Shown here piece by piece: positions 19,565-29,053 of a stretch of DNA of 64,000 nt; the stretch's first letter is position 1; every line of letters starts with the position of its first letter. Both the position numbers and the translations under genes were made by a program. The stretch is from Candida dubliniensis CD36 (taxonomy: Eukaryota > Ascomycota > Pichiomycetes > Serinales > Debaryomycetaceae): NCBI RefSeq assembly GCF_000026945.1, contig NC_012861.1, positions 992,001-1,056,000 of the forward strand, written 5' to 3'. The notes below the pieces were generated by a model. The model saw only the letters and a list, made by a program, of their open reading frames with translations. It ran no database searches and had not been told where the DNA came from.

Positions 19565-19892
19565 TGGGAAGATCACCAAAAAAAAAAGAGGGAAAGCACT
19601 TAAATAACAAGGTAATGGATATTGAAATTGGTGATTATGGTTTATATTTGTTGGGTGTTTAATGTTGTTGTTGTTGTTGTTTTTTTCTGGTTGGGTTTAT
19701 TCTTGGTTGTCTCATAACCAGCGTATTATGTAAGCAGGTTGTTGTTTTTTTTATTGTTAGGCGCCCTCTCTTTGTGTGTGTGTGTGACTCAATTTATTTG
19801 ATCAATCAATTTTTCATCTTCTGCACTTTTCTGGTTTTGTTTCAACCAGTAATTTTCAATCTATTCTTTATTACATAACCTAAATATTCCAT
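19565..19892. promoter_or_regulatory. divergent MDM10-HIS3 promoter with Gcn4-type site
   Basis: The canonical Gcn4 element TGACTCA occurs at 19785-19791, that is 108 to 102 bases before the HIS3 ATG. In S. cerevisiae HIS3 the functional Gcn4 site sits at nearly the same distance. It is preceded by a GT repeat (GTGTGTGTGTGTG) and a T/GTT-rich tract around 19660-19760. General amino-acid control of HIS3 is expected. Confidence 0.75.
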
Positions 19893-20555
19893 ATGTCACG
19901 AGAAGCCTTAATTAATAGAATAACCAATGAAACCAAGATTCAAATTGCTATCAATTTAGATGGTGGTAAACTTGAATTGAAAGAATCTATATTCCCAAAT
20001 CAATCTGTTGATGAACATCATGCTAAACAAGTCTCTGGATCACAATATATCAATGTGCAAACAGGTATTGGGTTTCTTGATCATATGATTCATGCGTTGG
20101 CTAAACATTCAGGCTGGTCATTAATTGTTGAATGTATTGGGGATTTACATATTGATGACCACCACACTGCTGAAGATGTGGGTATAAGTTTAGGAATGGC
20201 TTTTAAACAAGCATTAGGACAGATTAAGGGAGTGAAAAGATTTGGCCATGGGTTTGCTCCTTTAGATGAAGCATTGAGTAGAGCAGTTGTTGATTTATCT
20301 AATAGGCCATTTGCAGTCATTGAATTAGGATTGAAAAGAGAAAAAATTGGTGATTTGTCAACAGAAATGATCCCTCATGTTTTGGAAAGTTTTGCAGGTG
20401 CTGCTGGTATTACCATTCATGTTGATTGTTTAAGAGGGTTCAATGATCATCATAGAGCTGAAAGTGCATTTAAAGCATTAGCCATTGCCATTAAAGAAGC
20501 TATTTCTAAAACCGGGAAAAACGATATTCCAAGCACTAAAGGTGTATTATCATAA
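19893..20555 (+). CDS. HIS3: HIS3, imidazoleglycerol-phosphate dehydratase
   Basis: 220 aa, the usual length of fungal monofunctional enzymes. It catalyses the dehydration of imidazole-glycerol phosphate to imidazole-acetol phosphate in histidine biosynthesis, in the cytosol. Metal-binding and catalytic motifs are intact: [31 protein letters not shown] and [20 protein letters not shown]. The ATG at 19893 gives the expected N-terminus. It is followed on the same strand by MRM1 after 246 bp. HIS3 and MRM1 (PET56) are also adjacent in S. cerevisiae, but there they are divergent. Confidence 0.97.
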   Translation: MSREALINRITNETKIQIAINLDGGKLELKESIFPNQSVDEHHAKQVSGSQYINVQTGIGFLDHMIHALAKHSGWSLIVECIGDLHIDDHHTAEDVGISLGMAFKQALGQIKGVKRFGHGFAPLDEALSRAVVDLSNRPFAVIELGLKREKIGDLSTEMIPHVLESFAGAAGITIHVDCLRGFNDHHRAESAFKALAIAIKEAISKTGKNDIPSTKGVLS

Positions 20556-20801
20556 GTAGATGGGGGTATAAAGACTATACATATATTTATTATTTATTTA
20601 TTTGAAATAGAAATAGAAACTGATGAATAATCATTTCAATCATTGTAACTTATATAGTGTGTTCTTAATTGCAATATTGCGTGTATGTGATGAGTAGAAG
20701 TGAGTGAAAAAAAAAAAAAGAATCAAAGTGTACGAAAATTTTATGATGAGATATTCATCACTACAAAATACTAATTGCAACCAAAATAACTAAAATCTTC
20801 T

Positions 20802-22124
20802 ATGATTTCCCAAAAAAGAACATTTTCAATACTATCTATTCTATTGAAATCCAAATCTATTGCTTCTGGTGATTTAAAACCGGTATTCAAACCTCGTCAT
20901 CTGAACTCGAATAAAGGACAACCACAACATTTCGAAAAGAATTTACCCCAAACCACAGTTGAATTGAAACCTTGGGAAAAGCAAAATATTTCGAAAGATG
21001 CTTTTTTTAAAAGGAAATACGGTAATATATCACCAGAAGATAGGAAAGCTTTAAACGCAAAAGTTGAACGACAAAGAAGATTTAGAGCTATGAAGATTGC
21101 TCATGAGAAATCACTTCAAGAAAAAGCTAATGAAGAAAGAGAAAGGGCAAGAGCATTAGCTCGTGAAGCCAAAGGTTTCAAAACTAGTAATTCTAATTAT
21201 GATACTGTGGTTGACAGAAATGACACGATTTTTGATTATGTGTTTGGTACACATCCAGTTAAAGCAGTGTTAGCAGCCGGTAAACGTCGTATGCTTGATT
21301 TGTATACTTTCAATAATGATGATCCTGATATTGTTGAACTTGCGGTGGAAAAATATGGTATTACTCCCAAAAGATTAAAGGATAAAAATGCATTGAATAT
21401 ACTTTGTAAAAATGGTGTTCATAATGGAGTTGTGTTAAAGACAAACAAATTGGAAATTCCTTATATTAAAGAAGTTGGCCATGCAGAAAATGGTGAATAT
21501 AAATTGGCGATTGAAAGCTTAGAAGATGATTCGGTTAATATTGAAACAAAGACTGTGATTAGAGATGGCAATGAAGAGGTCGAAGAATTATATCCATTAT
21601 CATTATATTTGGATGAGATTACTGATCCACAAAATATGGGGTCCATTTTAAGATCAGCTTATTTTTTTGGTGTTGATTTTATAGTTGTCCCCAATCATAG
21701 TACTGCCAAATTGGGTCCTGTAGCAAACAAAGCTTCTGCAGGTGCATTAGATCTTATTGATATATATCAAACTGGTTCAAGTTTGAAATTTATTGATTCT
21801 GTTCGTCAAAGTGGTTGGCATGTTATTAGTACTAGTGGTAGACCAACTGGTGCAAAGCCTAGAGAAGAAGTCAATGATGATTTGGAAATTCCTGAACCAC
21901 ATTTGAAGAATAAATTCATTGAATTACAAGATTTACGTACTATATTGAGGAAAACTCCAGTTATGTTGATCATTGGAAGCGAAGGATCAGGTGTAAGAAC
22001 AAATATGAAAATGAGATCTGATTATCTTGTTGGTATTCCTAAACTTAGGCGTAATGATAATATTGTGGATTCACTTAATGCTGGTGTAGCAACTGGAGTC
22101 ATTTTGCAAAATTGTCTAGATTAG
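20802..22124 (+). CDS. MRM1: MRM1, mitochondrial 21S rRNA ribose 2'-O-methyltransferase
   Basis: 440 aa, ATG start, with a basic N-terminal mitochondrial targeting region (ISQKRTFSILSILLKSKS). The C-terminal half is a SpoU/TrmH knot domain: motif 1 DPQNMGSILRSAYFFG, motif 2 MLIIGSEGSGV, motif 3 RNDNIVDSLNAGVATGVIL. S. cerevisiae Mrm1/Pet56 methylates a conserved G in the peptidyl-transferase loop of mitochondrial large rRNA. A Lys/Arg/Glu-rich helix (about residues 85-125) links the two parts. An AATTTT element lies 65 bp before the ATG. Confidence 0.93.
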   Translation: MISQKRTFSILSILLKSKSIASGDLKPVFKPRHLNSNKGQPQHFEKNLPQTTVELKPWEKQNISKDAFFKRKYGNISPEDRKALNAKVERQRRFRAMKIAHEKSLQEKANEERERARALAREAKGFKTSNSNYDTVVDRNDTIFDYVFGTHPVKAVLAAGKRRMLDLYTFNNDDPDIVELAVEKYGITPKRLKDKNALNILCKNGVHNGVVLKTNKLEIPYIKEVGHAENGEYKLAIESLEDDSVNIETKTVIRDGNEEVEELYPLSLYLDEITDPQNMGSILRSAYFFGVDFIVVPNHSTAKLGPVANKASAGALDLIDIYQTGSSLKFIDSVRQSGWHVISTSGRPTGAKPREEVNDDLEIPEPHLKNKFIELQDLRTILRKTPVMLIIGSEGSGVRTNMKMRSDYLVGIPKLRRNDNIVDSLNAGVATGVILQNCLD

Positions 22125-22755
22125 ATTAGATTAAATTAAATAAAGCCAAAGAAAGTGTGTATCCCTTGGGTCTTGTATATAGGAACTCCTTAATGCATGT
22201 GTTGTTGGGTTATGAGAACAATTTAACAAAATGGGAAAATATCATAAGATAAACTTAAAGAGAAAAAAAAAAAAATTTTTGAGGTTGCTTGTTAGTAGTA
22301 ACAGTTTGGTTATTTGCACCTTTACCGTTGATAAACATTCAAACGACCCAAAAAAATTGATTAAGCCGACCCAAAAAAAAAAAGAAAATAATACGAGACA
22401 AGACATTTTGTGAAGGGCGGATTTAATAGAACTAAAAATATAAAAACGGTGGGACACGAAAAAATAAAAAAATAATCCGCTGGAGGAAGGAAACGAGAAA
22501 AGGAGATAAAAATAGAGGGAGGAGGAGGAGGAGGGGGCCACATCACAAAACATATTCTTCTTCCTCCTCGTCTTCGTATTAGATTTGATTTTTCACAGTC
22601 GGTTTATAAAGAATGCAAAATATTTATCTTAAAATCTAAACCATTTAACAAACCCTCCCTTCCTGCCAAAAAAAAAAAAAATTGTTTTCTTTCTTTTTTC
22701 TCTTTTTCTTATTCTTTCAACCTGAGTCAATCGTTTTATATTTAATTTTAGAATA
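22125..22755. other. intergenic region with GGA repeat, upstream of the lipase gene
   Basis: 631 bp between tandem genes. It contains several long A runs, a purine-rich GAGGGAGGAGGAGGAGGAGG tract at about 22515-22535, and T/C-rich sequence just before the downstream ATG. I see no gene; the apparent open frames here are low-complexity reads of the A/T runs. Confidence 0.5.
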
Positions 22756-24027
22756 ATGTCGAATTATCATTTAGTCATTTTAGTTCATGGTGTTTGGGGT
22801 AATTCTTCTCATCTTGCCTATGTTGAAAAACAAATTCATGAAAACATTCATTCTTATGATGGAACTATAATTCATACCCACAAGACAGGATCACACCTGG
22901 GTTATTTGACTTATGATGGAATTGATGTTAATGGGAAAAGAATATCTGATGAAGTATGGGAACAAACAAAATTGATTGAAGAAAAAGGTGGTAAGGTTAT
23001 TAAGTTTTCCGTTGTCGGGTATTCCTTGGGAGGTTTGATCTCGAGATATTGTATTGGTTATCTCAGTAGTCAAGGCTATTTTGATGATGTCGAGCCAATA
23101 AACTTTACAACCTTCTGTACACCACACGTGGGAGTACTGGTACCTCAAAGTCATAATTTCTCAGCCCGATTATACAATAGAATAGCTCCATTGTTTCTAG
23201 CTGATACTGGAGCTCAGTTTTTCCTTCGAGATAAAGTTGGAGAATTTGGTAAACCATTGTTGGTATGGATGGCCGATCCTAGATCCAAATTCTATAAGGC
23301 ATTAGCAAAATTCAAGTATAAATCACTTTATGCCAATGTTGTCAATGATAAGCGGTGCTCGTGGTATACTGCTTCCATCTCTCCAGATGATAAAGTTAAT
23401 TCACTGTATAATAAAAACCCAGAAAATATCAATTGCAAATATATAAAGGGATACCAACCAAATGTCATTGATGTTACCAAACCATGTTATTATGATAAAG
23501 CTAACAACTTGAAGGGAACGACAAATTATCGATTCAAATGGTTTTGGAAGACTTTAAATTGGATCAAATTGATAGGAACAATTGCTGTATATTCACCGAT
23601 TTTTATTATAACTTCAATTGTGCAAAGGATATATAATAGGAAAAGAGTAAGTGAGTTTTTCAAAAATGAATCAAATGATTTATTACACATGTATGAACAT
23701 GAAGGAGGAGAAGAAGAGCATCCTTCTGTGTTTGCAGATATTTCTAATAAAGTTGATGATGAACAAGAAACATTGGTTGAAGACATTTATGACGCCATGA
23801 ATTGGAGAGTTAGTCATTCATCAGCTTTCCCACCCATAAAATTAGATCGTGATCAATCCTATATTGTTGAAAAATTAAATACAATTAGTTGGAAGAAATA
23901 CCCCATTATTATTAGACACACTAAAGGTACTCATGGTGCAGCTATTATAAAGCATTATGATCCGAATTTTGATGAAGGTGAAGTTATAGTGAGACATTTT
24001 GTTAAGGAAGTATTTAAGTTAGAATAG
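22756..24027 (+). CDS. DUF676 alpha/beta-hydrolase lipase (LPL1/ROG1 family)
   Basis: 423 aa, ATG start. The N-terminal hydrolase domain shows the oxyanion motif LVILVHGVWGNSSHL and the nucleophile elbow VGYSLGG, with the catalytic Ser near residue 97. A conserved FCTPHVGV segment follows. A hydrophobic stretch, LIGTIAVYSPIFIITSIV (about residues 272-290), may bind membrane or lipid droplets. The length matches S. cerevisiae Lpl1 (about 450 aa), a lipid-droplet phospholipase, better than the longer Rog1 and its paralogue. A late His in the HTKGTHGAAI segment could complete the triad. Substrate is inferred from family only. Confidence 0.8.
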   Translation: MSNYHLVILVHGVWGNSSHLAYVEKQIHENIHSYDGTIIHTHKTGSHLGYLTYDGIDVNGKRISDEVWEQTKLIEEKGGKVIKFSVVGYSLGGLISRYCIGYLSSQGYFDDVEPINFTTFCTPHVGVLVPQSHNFSARLYNRIAPLFLADTGAQFFLRDKVGEFGKPLLVWMADPRSKFYKALAKFKYKSLYANVVNDKRCSWYTASISPDDKVNSLYNKNPENINCKYIKGYQPNVIDVTKPCYYDKANNLKGTTNYRFKWFWKTLNWIKLIGTIAVYSPIFIITSIVQRIYNRKRVSEFFKNESNDLLHMYEHEGGEEEHPSVFADISNKVDDEQETLVEDIYDAMNWRVSHSSAFPPIKLDRDQSYIVEKLNTISWKKYPIIIRHTKGTHGAAIIKHYDPNFDEGEVIVRHFVKEVFKLE

Positions 24028-24150
24028 TTTTAAAGTTTGCTAGATATTTTATTATTACATATTACGATTAGATTTCTTCTGAGTTTTTTCGGCAACAGCT
24101 TTGAGTTGTAAAATCAAATTTTTACGCAATTTGCTGCTAAATTTGTTTAG

Positions 24151-25008
24151 ATGGAAGATAAAGCAATGTTTCATAATGATAAAGAACATGTTGGGATAAA
24201 ATCTTCCACCTTGAGATCATTATTTGGGTTCAAGGATAAAGTTTCTTTATCATCAACTATAGTTGCGAAACCGAACGAAGAATCTAATAACAATGACACA
24301 TCCGCTGAAGAGCATTGCAGCCAATTTACATCAACAATAACTAAAACAGTGCATATCAGAGTGCCATTATTAGATGTCTTTCAAGAACCCAAATTCCATG
24401 ATTATCATTGGAAATTGAAATTATTACCTCAATGGCAAACATATTTACTCATATATGTTTGTTTAACAAATGGAGATTCTTTAATAACTCAATTATATCA
24501 AGATATAAAAGAATTTATTGATTATTATCAAAAATTAGATGAGGTTGCTATTTTAATTCATTCATCAAATCAATCATTTCATTATTCAATGCTTAAATAT
24601 TGTTCTCCCATATTTGTAATAAATATGGTTATTTCTAATAGTAAGTGGTTATATTTGATTAATAACTATATGATGACATCTGTATTTAAAGAAATGAATT
24701 TACAAATGGTTAAATATTATAACTTTGGATTTCCAAGAGTGGTGTTGTCAGTATTTGGGATACCAGCTCTGGTGAATAAACAGGAGTTGATTTCATTTTT
24801 TGAAAAATTAGGAAAGTTGATTTCAATCAAATTTGCACCAATTGGGAAATTAACAAAATTTCATGTTATATCATTACAATTCTCTAGATTTCTGAATTTC
24901 ACAGTTATAAAATCTCAAATTTTAAAATTCAAATCTGCCTATTTATCATCAAAACAGGCATTAACACTTACAAAGAAACAAAAGAAAACAAGTGATCTTG
25001 TATTATAA
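24151..25008 (+). CDS. unrecognised 285-aa protein with possible RRM-like C-terminus
   Basis: I do not recognise this gene. The frame opens at an ATG 123 bp after the lipase stop, and its codon use is like its neighbours. The first 65 residues are polar and Asn/Ser-rich. The middle is mixed hydrophobic and aromatic (HDYHWKLKLLPQWQTYLLIYV) without a clear membrane helix. Residues about 200-250 (VVLSVFGIPALVNKQELISF, then FEKLGKLISIKF) have the alternating pattern of a degenerate RNA-recognition motif. The C-terminus is Lys-rich. It may be a fast-evolving Candida-specific protein. The RRM suggestion is weak. Confidence 0.6.
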   Translation: MEDKAMFHNDKEHVGIKSSTLRSLFGFKDKVSLSSTIVAKPNEESNNNDTSAEEHCSQFTSTITKTVHIRVPLLDVFQEPKFHDYHWKLKLLPQWQTYLLIYVCLTNGDSLITQLYQDIKEFIDYYQKLDEVAILIHSSNQSFHYSMLKYCSPIFVINMVISNSKWLYLINNYMMTSVFKEMNLQMVKYYNFGFPRVVLSVFGIPALVNKQELISFFEKLGKLISIKFAPIGKLTKFHVISLQFSRFLNFTVIKSQILKFKSAYLSSKQALTLTKKQKKTSDLVL

Positions 25009-25068
25009 TACATAGTAATTCTTTCTCCTTCCTTCTCTCTGACTCAATTAGTAAACTATACACCCCTC

Positions 25069-26454
25069 TCAAATCAATTCAACATAGTTTGCTGGGAAAA
25101 TACCAGTTAAACCATTGTTCCTTCCTGTCCACCAATCATCAATAGTATCAGTTTTTTTAAGAATATCAATTACATCACCTTTTTTGAAAGGTAAATCTCC
25201 ACTTTGTTCTCCTTTGAATGTATATAAGGCAATTGCTTGTGTTGCATTTGATTTTTGAGCACCACCAAAATTGGGTTTTGAGGCAACTGATGGCCGCGAT
25301 GGTGCACCAGATGATCCTTGATCTGATTTCCTTGGAGACAATCTAGTACTTCCTAAACGTGACCCCAATCTATCCACATCACTGTTACCTCTTGACCTGG
25401 ATTTGTTATTATAATTAGTATCGTATATATCATCTTCCCAATTGGCTGTTTTCCGTCCACCAGCACTCCCTCCTGAAGATGTACCTCTTGTTGATGTTCG
25501 CCTATTTCGAGAGTAACCATAGTCATCCTCTGAGGAGTATTGATCTTCATCAGATGAATAATAGCCATTGGAATTGCCACGTCTCCTTGATCTGCTTGAT
25601 GAAACAGTGCCTCGGCGATTTCTAGAAGCTGATGAGTAATCTGATGTGGTGTCTGAAAAATCATCTGGAATATCGTCATAATAGTCATCATTGTAAAGAT
25701 CATCTTCATCATAAGGGAGTTTGTTACTGAAAACTCTTGAATCCAATACTCTCATCAATGCTTCACAAGCAGGAGGGATATCCACTTGACCGGCAAGAAT
25801 ATTTCTTGCCTTACAGTTGCTTCCGTAAAATTTTCTATTAGCTTCTCTTCTTTCAACAATTGCTGAACCTTCCAATGATACACCAGCAAATAACCCTTTT
25901 GTTTTGGAATAAGCAAAAACTGCGGATACACTACCAACAGTGGCAGTCCCTGCTGCTTCTGCACTTCTACCCAATGGTCCAGCAGCAATAGATACGTTAG
26001 TACCCAAAGTCACCGATCCTAATTGAGCAAAAGTATCAACTGCAGCCTTAGTATTTAATACAAACACGAAATCTGTCAATTCGGCCCCAATTTGACCACC
26101 TACACCAGCACCAGCAGTAACAATTGCTGAAGGTGCTGACCAAGATCCATCTGGCAAACGTGCAACTATCACACCTGATCCAGCTCTACCAGAAAACAAA
26201 AAACCTGCTTTTAAAACAGTTATAATTGCCAATCCTTTGGCATTTTTCAAAATTCTTGGAGGGATAACTTGATCAGGGCCAGCTATTTGATTGGGTTTGA
26301 TAAATGATGATAAGATTTTTGCTGCTTTTCTAAACAATTGAAAGACGTTAGTATCCTGTAGATAATTTTTGTTCAGAAACTATTGCTAATGATATTGAGT
26401 TACATACTTTGATTCGCTTTTCAAGCTTCTTGGAATTGGATTATTAATACCCAT
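25069..26454 (-). CDS. LSB3: LSB3/YSC84-type SYLF + SH3 actin-patch protein (one intron)
   Basis: Two exons. Exon 1 is 26454-26408 (MGINNPIPRSLKSESK, nearly identical to the start of S. cerevisiae Lsb3/Ysc84). The intron is 26407-26330 (78 nt), with donor GTATGT, branch point TACTAAC at 26353-26347 and acceptor TTTAG. Exon 2 is 26329-25069. Joined length is about 435 aa. The N-terminal SYLF domain (about residues 15-220) binds phosphoinositides and actin. A Ser/Arg/Tyr-rich linker follows, then a C-terminal SH3 domain (ALYTFKGEQSGDLPFKKGD ... WWTGRNNGLTGIFPANYVEL). These proteins act at cortical actin patches in endocytosis. S. cerevisiae has two paralogues and I cannot tell which name applies; the symbol marks the family. 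It converges with the preceding gene, 60 bp apart. Confidence 0.92.
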
Positions 26455-27728
26455 ATTTTATTGAAATTTTCAAATTAAAAAACCTATCGTTTACTCTTGA
26501 TAACAAATGTGGGAAATAAAAAAAAAAAAAGAAAAGAAAAGAAATCAATTAAAACCAAACCAAAACGAATTTATTAAACCAAAAAAAGAAAGCCTGTCAA
26601 TGGTTGGAAATATCAAAATAAAGATTGAGTATATATGACTTAAATTGAATCAAATATTTTGAGGAAAGAAAGTCTTGTGGAAGAAAAACTGGGAGAAAAA
26701 GGAAAAAGAAGTAGAAAGCAAATTTAGGGAAATTAATTTTGGGAGGGAACGAAAAAAATGATCAATCTAAATTTTTTGTGGTCAGTTAATTCTTTCCCAC
26801 CCAAGAAAAAAATGAAAGAGTGTTGATTGAATTGAATTGAACAAGTCCACTTATCAACAACCACAATTATAGTTTGCATCAACGTGTAAACAAATTGTGT
26901 GTATGTGTGTACTAATCTTCTTCCAAGTGATTAAAAGGGGATACCAATAAAGTGTTTGTGTATTGTAAATACTATTTATTAAGCTCTTCTTCTGATTAAA
27001 GCGGCCATGTCCCTTCACAAACTCTATGCATGTTCACTTGGATGTTCATATCTACTTGGATGTGAGTTTAACAATACGTCATTATAGTCTCCAAATGTAA
27101 TTGTTATTAGTAATATCCGGTCTTTGTTCCTTAGCATGATTGTGGTTGTCACATTCTTCTTGGTGCAGAAATAGGCGCAGGCCTCACCCAAGAAATCTCA
27201 GGATGTCTCGGCTGCAAGACTTATCCATGGTAATTCCGAAAAAACCAAAAAAAAAAAAAAATTAAATGGCCCACCTAGAACAGACAAAGTGATTACAATG
27301 TATTAAAAGTGATCTAGACCCTTCTATATCTTCTTGATGTCATCATTTGCTTTGGAAGTTGTATAATTCTGTTTTTGGAATTCGGTGGTTCATATTTGTA
27401 CTGCGTGCTGGTTTTTGAAGGGTTACCCAAGATGAAGTAGCTTGTATCTCGTTTAGCACATAGAGTTTTTCGTCATGTGGGATTAGTACCAGGTTCTCTT
27501 TCTGTAATATATCGTAACCACTTAGCTTATTTCCTTGTTGTGGAAGTCGTTCTGTATGAAGATGTTATCAAATAGATTGAGCTTTTTTTTGTACCAGTCG
27601 CGACTCCTTAACATCGCGATTTATTTCTTTTCATGAGACGCATCCTCTCTCCATAAAAGAAAAAAAAAAAAACTAAACACCTTGTAGCTCATCTCTTTTT
27701 AAATACACTTTTTCCATTACTTTATTCT
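26455..27728. other. intergenic region with structured element
   Basis: 1274 bp between the divergent starts of LSB3 and the TFIIIA gene. The left part is A-rich (A runs at 26518-26545). The stretch at about 27126-27240 is less AT-rich and folds into two consecutive hairpins (listed separately). The rest shows no coding potential. T/A-rich core-promoter-like sequence precedes the TFIIIA ATG. Confidence 0.5.
27157..27226 (+). ncRNA. double-hairpin element (candidate structured RNA)
   Basis: Hairpin 1 pairs TTCTTGGTG (27157-27165) with CACCCAAGAA (27185-27194), leaving one bulged C. It is capped by an inner stem AGGC-GCAG-GCCT (27173-27184), with a seven-base bulge CAGAAAT on the 5' side only. 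Hairpin 2 pairs GGATGTCT (27201-27208) with AGAC-TT-ATCC (27217-27226) around the loop CGGCTGCA. The two are six bases apart, 500 bp upstream of the TFIIIA ATG. It could be part of the TFIIIA leader, an independent ncRNA, or chance. H/ACA boxes are not evident. Confidence 0.3.
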
Positions 27729-28958
27729 ATGAGTGAAAGCGATGAAACCAAATCGGTATCATCCATAATATCAGCATCATCTTCATCACGTCCTAAGAAG
27801 TATATTTGCACATATGAAGGGTGTGAGAAAGCTTATAATCGACCATCGTTACTAGAGCAGCATTCAAGAACACATAGCAATGATCGACCGTATAAATGTA
27901 CAGTGGAAGATTGTGATAAAGCATTTTTTAGAAAATCACACTTAGAAACACACATAGTATCACATTCTGAAAATAAACCCTTCCACTGTTCAGTGTGTGG
28001 TAAAGGAGTTAATTCTCGACAACACTTGAAAAGACATGAAATCACTCATACAAAATCATTTAAATGTACATTTGAAAATTGTGAAGAAGCATTTTATAAA
28101 CATCAATCTTTAAGACATCATATATTATCTGTTCATGAGAAAACGTTGACTTGTAAAGAGTGTAATAAGGTTTTCACGCGACCTTCGAAATTGGCTCAAC
28201 ATAAATTGAAGCATCATGGTGGATCCCCTGCTTATCAATGTGATCATCCTGGTTGCTTTAAAAATTTCCAAACTTGGTCGGTATTACAATTTCATATAAA
28301 GCAAATGCACCCAAAAATTAAATGTCCTTTATGTGGTAAAGGTTGTGTTGGGAAAAAAGGTTTATCATCACATATGTTGAGTCATGATGATTCTACCATG
28401 ATTAAGATTTGGACTTGTGATTATTGTGATGTGGGAAAATTTGCAAAGAAAAATGAATTAATAGAGCATTATAATATTTTCCATGATGGTAATATCCCAG
28501 ATGATTTGTTAAAGGAAACTGATGTGAAAAAACTAGAAGATCTACTAGACCAAGGATCCAAATTAAATAATTTGAATGAATTACAAAAAGTAAAATCAGT
28601 CAACAATGATGATGAAGAATATGACTGTCTAGACGAAAGAAGAAGTGATGCTAGATCAGATTCAGTATCAGCTCGAAGATCAATCAAGTCATTTACTGCT
28701 TCTTTGGAAGATTCAAAGAATATTTCTCAACTTATTCTGAATAGTGGGAAAATCAACTGTCCTAAAAATAATTGCGACAGATTGTTTTCAAGGGAATATG
28801 ATTTACGTAGGCACTTGAAATGGCATGATGATAACTTGCAAAGAATTGAATTATTCTTAAATAGTATAGAAAAAGAGGAAACTCCAGAAGGTGAACCTTT
28901 GGCTAAAAAAGCTAGGATAGATTTACTATCCAACGAAACTTCAGTGATTTCCCGATAA
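27729..28958 (+). CDS. PZF1: TFIIIA, nine-zinc-finger 5S rRNA transcription factor
   Basis: 409 aa, ATG start. Nine C2H2 fingers can be read. Eight run in series from about residue 27 ([19 protein letters not shown]) to about residue 245 ([18 protein letters not shown]). The ninth ([19 protein letters not shown]) is separated from the eighth by an acidic linker of about 95 residues. The same 8+1 layout with a spacer after finger 8 characterises S. cerevisiae TFIIIA (Pzf1, 429 aa), which binds the internal control region of 5S rRNA genes and recruits TFIIIC. The divergent primary sequence is normal for fungal TFIIIA. It converges on THO2, with 95 bp between stops. Confidence 0.9.
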   Translation: MSESDETKSVSSIISASSSSRPKKYICTYEGCEKAYNRPSLLEQHSRTHSNDRPYKCTVEDCDKAFFRKSHLETHIVSHSENKPFHCSVCGKGVNSRQHLKRHEITHTKSFKCTFENCEEAFYKHQSLRHHILSVHEKTLTCKECNKVFTRPSKLAQHKLKHHGGSPAYQCDHPGCFKNFQTWSVLQFHIKQMHPKIKCPLCGKGCVGKKGLSSHMLSHDDSTMIKIWTCDYCDVGKFAKKNELIEHYNIFHDGNIPDDLLKETDVKKLEDLLDQGSKLNNLNELQKVKSVNNDDEEYDCLDERRSDARSDSVSARRSIKSFTASLEDSKNISQLILNSGKINCPKNNCDRLFSREYDLRRHLKWHDDNLQRIELFLNSIEKEETPEGEPLAKKARIDLLSNETSVISR

Positions 28959-29053
28959 TATACATTAAAATTAGAATACAAAGATTATTATTTTTTTTTT
29001 TGTAGCTTATTTCACATAGTTAACTAATAAATAGCTCTCAATACATCGCATGC

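Noticed and set aside
27157..27208. Two short matches to halves of the C. albicans telomere repeat (CTTCTTGGTG and GGATGTCT), suggesting a telomerase RNA template or interstitial telomere
   Set aside because: The halves are about 35 bases apart and no contiguous template or repeat unit exists on either strand. The matches coincide with the arms of the hairpins.
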